64,000 nt of DNA from assembly GCA_039934635.1 (NCBI GenBank), contig JBDTLT010000001.1, positions 62,001 through 126,000 of the forward strand, in the 5' to 3' direction. Positions 59,966 through 64,000 of the stretch are shown here, in pieces. The notes beneath the pieces are model-generated. The model was given only the letters and a program-made list of their open reading frames with translations. It was not told the DNA's origin and made no database searches. Position 1 is the first letter of the stretch. Every line of letters begins with the position of its first letter. A program made the position numbers and the translations under genes. This stretch comes from DATLFA01 sp039934635. GTDB taxonomy: Bacteria; Actinomycetota; Acidimicrobiia; Acidimicrobiales; WLNW01.

Positions 59966-59983
59966 GAACAATTCAGTGGGGGA

Positions 59984-61789
59984 CTACTTCTCCATCCACG
60001 CTTTGTCGAAGAAGACGAAGTTGCGATGGCTCGGCACGACACCGTGCACCTTGGGCGAGAACGCCTTGAGCGTTTCGACGGCGGTGAAGTTGATCCACGG
60101 CAGCTGTGCGTTGTATTCCTCGGCGACAACCTTGTACGCAGCCTTCTTCTCGTCATCGGTCTTGGCCAGGCGCAGATCCTTGACGGCCTGATCGACCTTG
60201 GCACTCTTGAAGCCCGGACGGTTGCTCGTGCTCGTCGACGCCATGTTCTGTGCGATGGCCCAGATGGCGCTGTCGTCGGGCCCGATCGAGGTGCCCCAGC
60301 GGGAAAGGTCGAAGTCCTTGGCCGAGGTCACGACTGCTTGCTGTGCCGTTGAATCCTTGGACGTATCGACCGTGGCATTGATGCCCGCCGCCTTGAGCAT
60401 GCCTTCGAGTGCGACGGCGGCGTTGAGGTCGTTGGCCGAGTTGGTGAAGAGCACGCGGACCGTGCCATTCCAGCCTTCGGCCTTGGCTTCGCCGACGAGC
60501 TTCTTGGCTGCTTCGAGGTCGTACTTGGGTCCGGCTACTCCGGGATCCCACGGGAAGCTCTTTTGGAACAGGCCGGTTTCGGCGAGGCCCTTACCCGAGT
60601 AGACGCGTTCGTTGAACACGGCAGGGTTGTACGCGGCGGCGATGGCCTGGCGCACCTTGAGGCTCGCGGTTACGGGCGTGGTCGGCGTTGCTCCGTCGGG
60701 CTTGCCGGTGCAAACGGGCTCGGGCTTGCCTGCCGCGCAGTTGATGGTCACGCCTTCGTTCATCAGCATGATCTCGCCGGCCTGGTCGATGCTCGAAAAG
60801 CCGATGACCTTTTCTTCCTTGGCGGTCGCCACGGTGAGCGGCACGCGGAGGTATGCACCGTTGGCGGTACCGGTCTTGAGCGCGTCGTACGTCTTGTCGC
60901 CGCCGAGGTCACCCATCGCCACGAACTTGATGCCATCGAGATACGCCGGACCGTTCCAGTACGTGGGGTTGCGAGCCATCTCGATGGATTCACCGGTCTT
61001 GAAGGCAGTCACCGTGAAGGGACCCGCGCCAACCGGCTTGAGGTTGAAGTCGCAGGTGTTGGGATTCTTCGCGCCATCGCACTTCTTGATCGCGGTCGGC
61101 GACGGAATCATGCCGGGCTCGGCGGAAAGTGCGTAGGGGAACGATGCCCACGGCTCGTTCAGCGTGATCTTCACCGTGAGGTTGTCGACGGCGACGACGT
61201 CCTTGACGAGCGACATGTAGACGCCGGTCGACGTGGAGTTGCGCGGGCAGGCGATGAACTCGGCGCAGGTCGTCGCGGTAGGCGCGGAAGGAGCGGTCGA
61301 GGCACCCGAGCGGTGACGCTGCAGGCCGAATCGCACAGCCTCTGCGTTGTAGTCGGTGCCGTCGCTGAACTTGACGCCGGGGCGCAGCTTGAGCGTCCAC
61401 TCGGTGGAGTCTGCGTTGCCCGCGATCGACTCGGCCAGCTGCGGCTTGTACGTCTTGGACGTGATGTCGTAGCGCATCAACGTGTCATAGACCGCCGCCA
61501 TTTGGATGGCGCCCGAGGTGCCGTTGCCCAATGCGACGATCGGGTCGAGTCCCGCGATGTTGGAGTACGCGGCAAATGTAAGAGTGCCGCCAGTTTGCGG
61601 TTGGAGTGTGGTGCTGGGGGCGGCTGTCGTCGACGCGCCTCCGGAGTCGTTACCGTCGGACGATTCTCCGCTGTCTCCGCAGGCAGCAAGGATGATCGTC
61701 AGTGCGACGGGTACTGCAAGAATGCGAATCCATCGTGAGAGCGACGTCTTTTGGTCAACGTCGGTACGGATTCGGTCGCGCAACTTCAT
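59984..61789 (-). CDS. ABC transporter substrate-binding lipoprotein, family 5 (peptide/nickel type)
   Basis: A 601-residue solute-binding protein. The N-terminus has a basic region, a hydrophobic span (ILAVPVALTIILAACGD) and the lipobox LAAC, Cys about residue 36, then a Gly/Ser/Thr-rich linker. The domain carries GGTLTFAAYSNIAGLDPIVA, the family signature strand, and TEWTLKLRPGVKFSDGTDYNAEAV. Family 5 binds oligopeptides, nickel complexes or other small solutes. No permease or ATPase genes are linked, so it is an orphan here. GGGGGG lies just before the ATG at 61787-61789, with a TATACT box upstream. Confidence 0.92.
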   Translation of the reverse strand: MKLRDRIRTDVDQKTSLSRWIRILAVPVALTIILAACGDSGESSDGNDSGGASTTAAPSTTLQPQTGGTLTFAAYSNIAGLDPIVALGNGTSGAIQMAAVYDTLMRYDITSKTYKPQLAESIAGNADSTEWTLKLRPGVKFSDGTDYNAEAVRFGLQRHRSGASTAPSAPTATTCAEFIACPRNSTSTGVYMSLVKDVVAVDNLTVKITLNEPWASFPYALSAEPGMIPSPTAIKKCDGAKNPNTCDFNLKPVGAGPFTVTAFKTGESIEMARNPTYWNGPAYLDGIKFVAMGDLGGDKTYDALKTGTANGAYLRVPLTVATAKEEKVIGFSSIDQAGEIMLMNEGVTINCAAGKPEPVCTGKPDGATPTTPVTASLKVRQAIAAAYNPAVFNERVYSGKGLAETGLFQKSFPWDPGVAGPKYDLEAAKKLVGEAKAEGWNGTVRVLFTNSANDLNAAVALEGMLKAAGINATVDTSKDSTAQQAVVTSAKDFDLSRWGTSIGPDDSAIWAIAQNMASTSTSNRPGFKSAKVDQAVKDLRLAKTDDEKKAAYKVVAEEYNAQLPWINFTAVETLKAFSPKVHGVVPSHRNFVFFDKAWMEK

Positions 61790-61843
61790 TATCCCCCCAG
61801 GTAGGTGGTACGGGTCAGGCAAGGCGTGTGAGCCCGGCGCCGG

Positions 61844-61849
61844 AGTATA
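61844..61849 (-). promoter_or_regulatory. Putative -10 box (TATACT)
   Basis: Minus-strand box about 54 nt before the ATG of the substrate-binding gene, giving a leadered transcript with a strong G-rich ribosome site. Confidence 0.5.
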
Positions 61850-61944
61850 GGTGTGGCCCTGTAACTATCGGCAGCCGGGCGACGCATGTGAATGACGCGC
61901 GATGTGTGAGATGTTGCACACGTGTGTGCGCTGAACGGCAGCGA

Positions 61945-61950
61945 TAGAAC
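61945..61950 (+). promoter_or_regulatory. Putative -10 box (TAGAAC)
   Basis: 7 nt before the ATG at 61958. It departs from TANNNT in the last base, like TAGACA at 20521 and 21781. Confidence 0.3.
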
Positions 61951-61957
61951 GTCGACC

Positions 61958-63256
61958 ATGTCGCGTCGCATTCGGCCTCGTCGCGCGGTTGCATCGCAGT
62001 GGATGTCCGATCCGCACATCGCGAGCGCGTACGCGTATCTGCGCGCGGGCGGCACTCCACGTGATCGCGATCGCATTGCCGCGTCGATACTCCCTGGTCT
62101 TCGCCTCGCGGGCGAAGGCGCGTCCACGCGTTATCCAGGGACGATGCACGGCGCGTGGTTCAGTGGTGAGCACGCGGCAAACGCGCTGATCGCCGAAGGT
62201 CGCGCCGGCGCGGGGCGGCGGACGCTCGTGGTCGGCGCCGGCTGGGCCGGTATCGCCGCTGGTCGGCGCCTTGCCGCGGCGGGTGGCCGCGTGATCGTGG
62301 TCGAGGCGGCGGCGGTGGCCGGCGGTCGGGCGGGCACCGATCGCACCTTGGGCGCGCCCGTGCATCTCGGCGCAGCGTGGCTCCATGGCGTCGACGACAA
62401 TCCGATTGCGATGCTCGCTCGTGAGGCCGATGTCACATGGGAGCCCAGCGGATGGGGCGCGAGTCGCACGTATCTGTTGGGCGAGCGTTCACTCGACGAG
62501 GAAGAGCGCGACGCGGTGTGGACACTGCGCCGCGCGGTCGCCGGCGCCGTCGCAAATGCGCGCGCGCACGCTTCGGTCGACGATGCGCTCGGCCCTGTTT
62601 TGCGCGCCGCGCTCGCCGCGGTCGACGCGCCACCGCGGCAGCGCGCGGTGCTCGAGTGTTGGGTGTACGGCGAATACGAGAACCTCTACGCCGCGCCGAT
62701 CGACGATCTGTCGTTGCTGCATTGCACCGAACCGTTCTCGATGTCGGGCGCCGATGCGACGCTCACCGGTCCGCTCGACCGCGTGATTGCGCATGCAATC
62801 GAACCCCTCGATGTGCGAGTGCGAACTGCGGTCGAACGAATCGAAGCACAGGGTGCGAGTTGGCGCGTGACGACAAGCGGGGCGACCGAAGAGGCGGACT
62901 CGGTGATCGTGACCGCGCCTGCCGGGGTCTTGAGTGCAGGCACGATCGCATTCGATCCGCCATTGCCCGACGACGTACAGGCATCGCTCGCTCACCTGGG
63001 TGCCGGTGTGCTGGCAAAGGTGTTCTTCGAATTCGACGAGCCGTTCTGGCAACCGCATTGGGCGTTCTGGGCGACGGCCGCGGTCCGTCCACCGATCGAG
63101 TTGTGGGTCGATGCGTCCAAGCTGGCTGGTCGACCGGTGTTGTGCGGATTCGCGACCGGCGCGCACGCTCAGCGGGTCGAGCGCATGGACAGCGAAGAAC
63201 TCTGCTCGATGGCCGAGGCACTGCTCGGCGCGGTGCCCGAATTTGGTGAATGGTAA
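61958..63256 (+). CDS. Flavin amine oxidase with modules in circularly permuted order
   Basis: A 432-residue FAD-dependent oxidoreductase of the amine oxidase/MAO family, with its parts in swapped order. Residues 15-79 (QWMSDPHIASAYAYL then LRLAGEGAS then YPGTMHGAWFSGEHAANAL) are the segment that normally ends such proteins and completes the FAD site. A short linker, GRAGAGRR, follows, then the normal N-terminal FAD motif VVGAGWAGIAAGRRLA (93-106), VVEA (Glu116) and GGRAGT. The substrate domain follows, and the protein ends at LLGAVPEFGEW, just where the family would continue into W-x-x-D-P. The frame is uninterrupted and no second copy of the C-terminal segment exists. It likely oxidises an amine or similar substrate. 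An amidohydrolase gene follows 8 nt downstream. Confidence 0.85.
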   Translation: MSRRIRPRRAVASQWMSDPHIASAYAYLRAGGTPRDRDRIAASILPGLRLAGEGASTRYPGTMHGAWFSGEHAANALIAEGRAGAGRRTLVVGAGWAGIAAGRRLAAAGGRVIVVEAAAVAGGRAGTDRTLGAPVHLGAAWLHGVDDNPIAMLAREADVTWEPSGWGASRTYLLGERSLDEEERDAVWTLRRAVAGAVANARAHASVDDALGPVLRAALAAVDAPPRQRAVLECWVYGEYENLYAAPIDDLSLLHCTEPFSMSGADATLTGPLDRVIAHAIEPLDVRVRTAVERIEAQGASWRVTTSGATEEADSVIVTAPAGVLSAGTIAFDPPLPDDVQASLAHLGAGVLAKVFFEFDEPFWQPHWAFWATAAVRPPIELWVDASKLAGRPVLCGFATGAHAQRVERMDSEELCSMAEALLGAVPEFGEW

Positions 63257-63264
63257 AGTCGATC

Positions 63265-64000
63265 ATGCCGTTGCAGCCGTACATGGACTACGTATCGGTC
63301 GACGATCACTTGCTCGAGCCGCCCGATCTCTGGACGTCTCGACTACCGGCTCACATGCGCGAGGACGGTCCGCAGCTCATCGAGTGCACCGAGCCGATCC
63401 CCGACGATTTCGGGAGGACGTTCCCTGCGGGCAGCGAGGCGTGGCGCTTCGACGGTGCGATCATCTCGCAGTCGATGGGCATGGGCATCGCGGGCGTGCC
63501 GCCCGAACATCGCGAAACCGCCGCACTGCGCTACGAGTCGATACGTCCCGGATGCTTTTCGCCGAAGGATCGTCTTGTCGACATGGACGCTGATGGCGTC
63601 AAGGCGCAGCTGTGCTTTCCCACGTTTCCGCGCTTTGCCGGCACTCGCTTTCTCGGTACCCGCAACCGTGAACTCGCGCTCGCGTGCGTGGTCGCGTACA
63701 ACGACTTCGTCATCGATGAGTGGTGTGGTTACGCACCCGATCGCCAGATTCCGATGGTGATCCTGCCGCTGTGGGACGCGCATGCGAGCGCGGCCGAGAT
63801 CGAACGCACCGCGGCGCGTGGTGCGCGGGCCGTGAGCTTTCCCGAGAACCCTGCACCACTCGGGTTGCCGTCGGTGTTCGACCACTGGTGGGATCCGATG
63901 TGGCGCGCGGTGCACGAGACCGGGCTCGTCATCTGTACGCACATCGGCTCGTCGGGTTCACCGCCGAAGCCGAGCGACGATGCGCCGCTCACTGCGACTT
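63265..64000 (+). CDS. Amidohydrolase-2 family protein, N-terminal part (3' end outside window)
   Basis: Translated from the ATG at 63265, the frame stays open to the window end (245 codons). YVSVDDHLLEPPDLWTSRLP is the D-x-H metal strand of the COG2159 amidohydrolase family, CFPTFPRFAGTRF and YNDFVIDEWCGYAPDRQIP follow in family order, and VICTHIGSSGSPPK is the mid-barrel strand with His. The C-terminal catalytic Asp motif lies beyond the window. The start lies 8 nt after the permuted amine oxidase stop, so the two are probably co-transcribed: amine oxidation followed by hydrolysis or decarboxylation would be a reasonable pair, though unproved. Confidence 0.85.
   Translation, partial: MPLQPYMDYVSVDDHLLEPPDLWTSRLPAHMREDGPQLIECTEPIPDDFGRTFPAGSEAWRFDGAIISQSMGMGIAGVPPEHRETAALRYESIRPGCFSPKDRLVDMDADGVKAQLCFPTFPRFAGTRFLGTRNRELALACVVAYNDFVIDEWCGYAPDRQIPMVILPLWDAHASAAEIERTAARGARAVSFPENPAPLGLPSVFDHWWDPMWRAVHETGLVICTHIGSSGSPPKPSDDAPLTAT

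Larger units (their letters stand above)
59497..59983. other. 487-base stretch without an intact recognisable gene
   Basis: Between the hypothetical lipoprotein gene and the ABC substrate-binding gene. It contains a small minus-strand frame with a W-D-G-x-T-W motif (59530-59724) and the long inverted repeat at 59923-59965. Other open frames here look non-coding. Confidence 0.6.

Noticed and set aside
63254..63259. TAAAGT as a separate promoter for the last amidohydrolase gene
   Set aside because: It coincides with the stop codon of the amine oxidase gene and lies only 5 nt before the ATG. Co-transcription with the upstream gene explains the spacing equally well.
1..64000. CRISPR arrays, tRNA or rRNA genes, insertion sequences, integrases
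   Set aside because: No regularly spaced direct repeats, cloverleaf sequences or transposase motifs were seen in the intergenic regions.

Overview
The window is high-GC and densely packed, has no RNA genes or mobile elements, and reads as chromosomal DNA of an actinobacterium. The gene set points to an uncultured, Ilumatobacter-like member of the Acidimicrobiia: many amidohydrolase-2 proteins, CaiB-type CoA transferases, SDRs and acyl-CoA dehydrogenases, an F420-type luciferase-like oxidoreductase, a large NAD-glutamate dehydrogenase and a DUF2889 protein. This placement rests on gene families and composition, not on a marker gene.

Layout. 1-5206: the end of an amidohydrolase, converging with a 1.5-kaa glutamate dehydrogenase. 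5247-13989: amidohydrolase, P450, SDR, HpcH/CitE-like lyase, a double-length CoA transferase, a MerB-like protein, SDR and a YbaK-like deacylase. 14053-18494: an operon of Rieske oxygenase, thiolase-like protein, SDR and enoyl-CoA hydratase-like protein. 18517-25757: alpha/beta hydrolase, CoA transferase, amidohydrolase, two SDRs and a beta-lactamase-fold hydrolase. 25859-34179: SMP-30 lactonase, esterase, MaoC-type dehydratase, acyl-CoA dehydrogenase, cupin, FMN hydroxyacid dehydrogenase, alcohol dehydrogenase, cyclase and SnoaL-like protein. 34196-42430: TauD oxygenase, amidohydrolase, two D-aminoacylase-like paralogues around a bicupin, SDR and a MetE-like protein. 42458-43474: a secreted M23 peptidase behind a possibly structured leader. 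43471-55158: acyl-CoA catabolism in three transcription units (ligase, thioesterase, a paired acyl-CoA dehydrogenase, two hydratase/CoA-transferase pairs). 55236-59496: VOC protein, luciferase-like oxidoreductase, membrane gluzincin peptidase and lipoprotein. 59984-64000: ABC substrate-binding lipoprotein, a flavin amine oxidase whose modules are in circularly permuted order, and the start of another amidohydrolase.

How it works together. Most genes supply steps of CoA-thioester catabolism: activation (ligase or CoA transfer), dehydrogenation, hydration, oxidation, thiolysis or hydrolysis. Oxygenases and amidohydrolases that could feed ring-derived or decorated substrates into it lie alongside. 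Specific substrates cannot be read from the sequence. No transcription factor was recognised in 64 kb.

Expression signals are unusually uniform. Genes that start transcription units mostly carry a TANNNT-like box 6-8 nt before the start codon and no Shine-Dalgarno, as expected of leaderless mRNAs. Operon-internal genes instead use Shine-Dalgarno sequences or ATGA/GTGA/TTGA overlaps. Several convergent gene pairs end inside a shared palindrome containing both stop codons. The strongest candidate for something undescribed is the permuted amine oxidase at 61958-63256.
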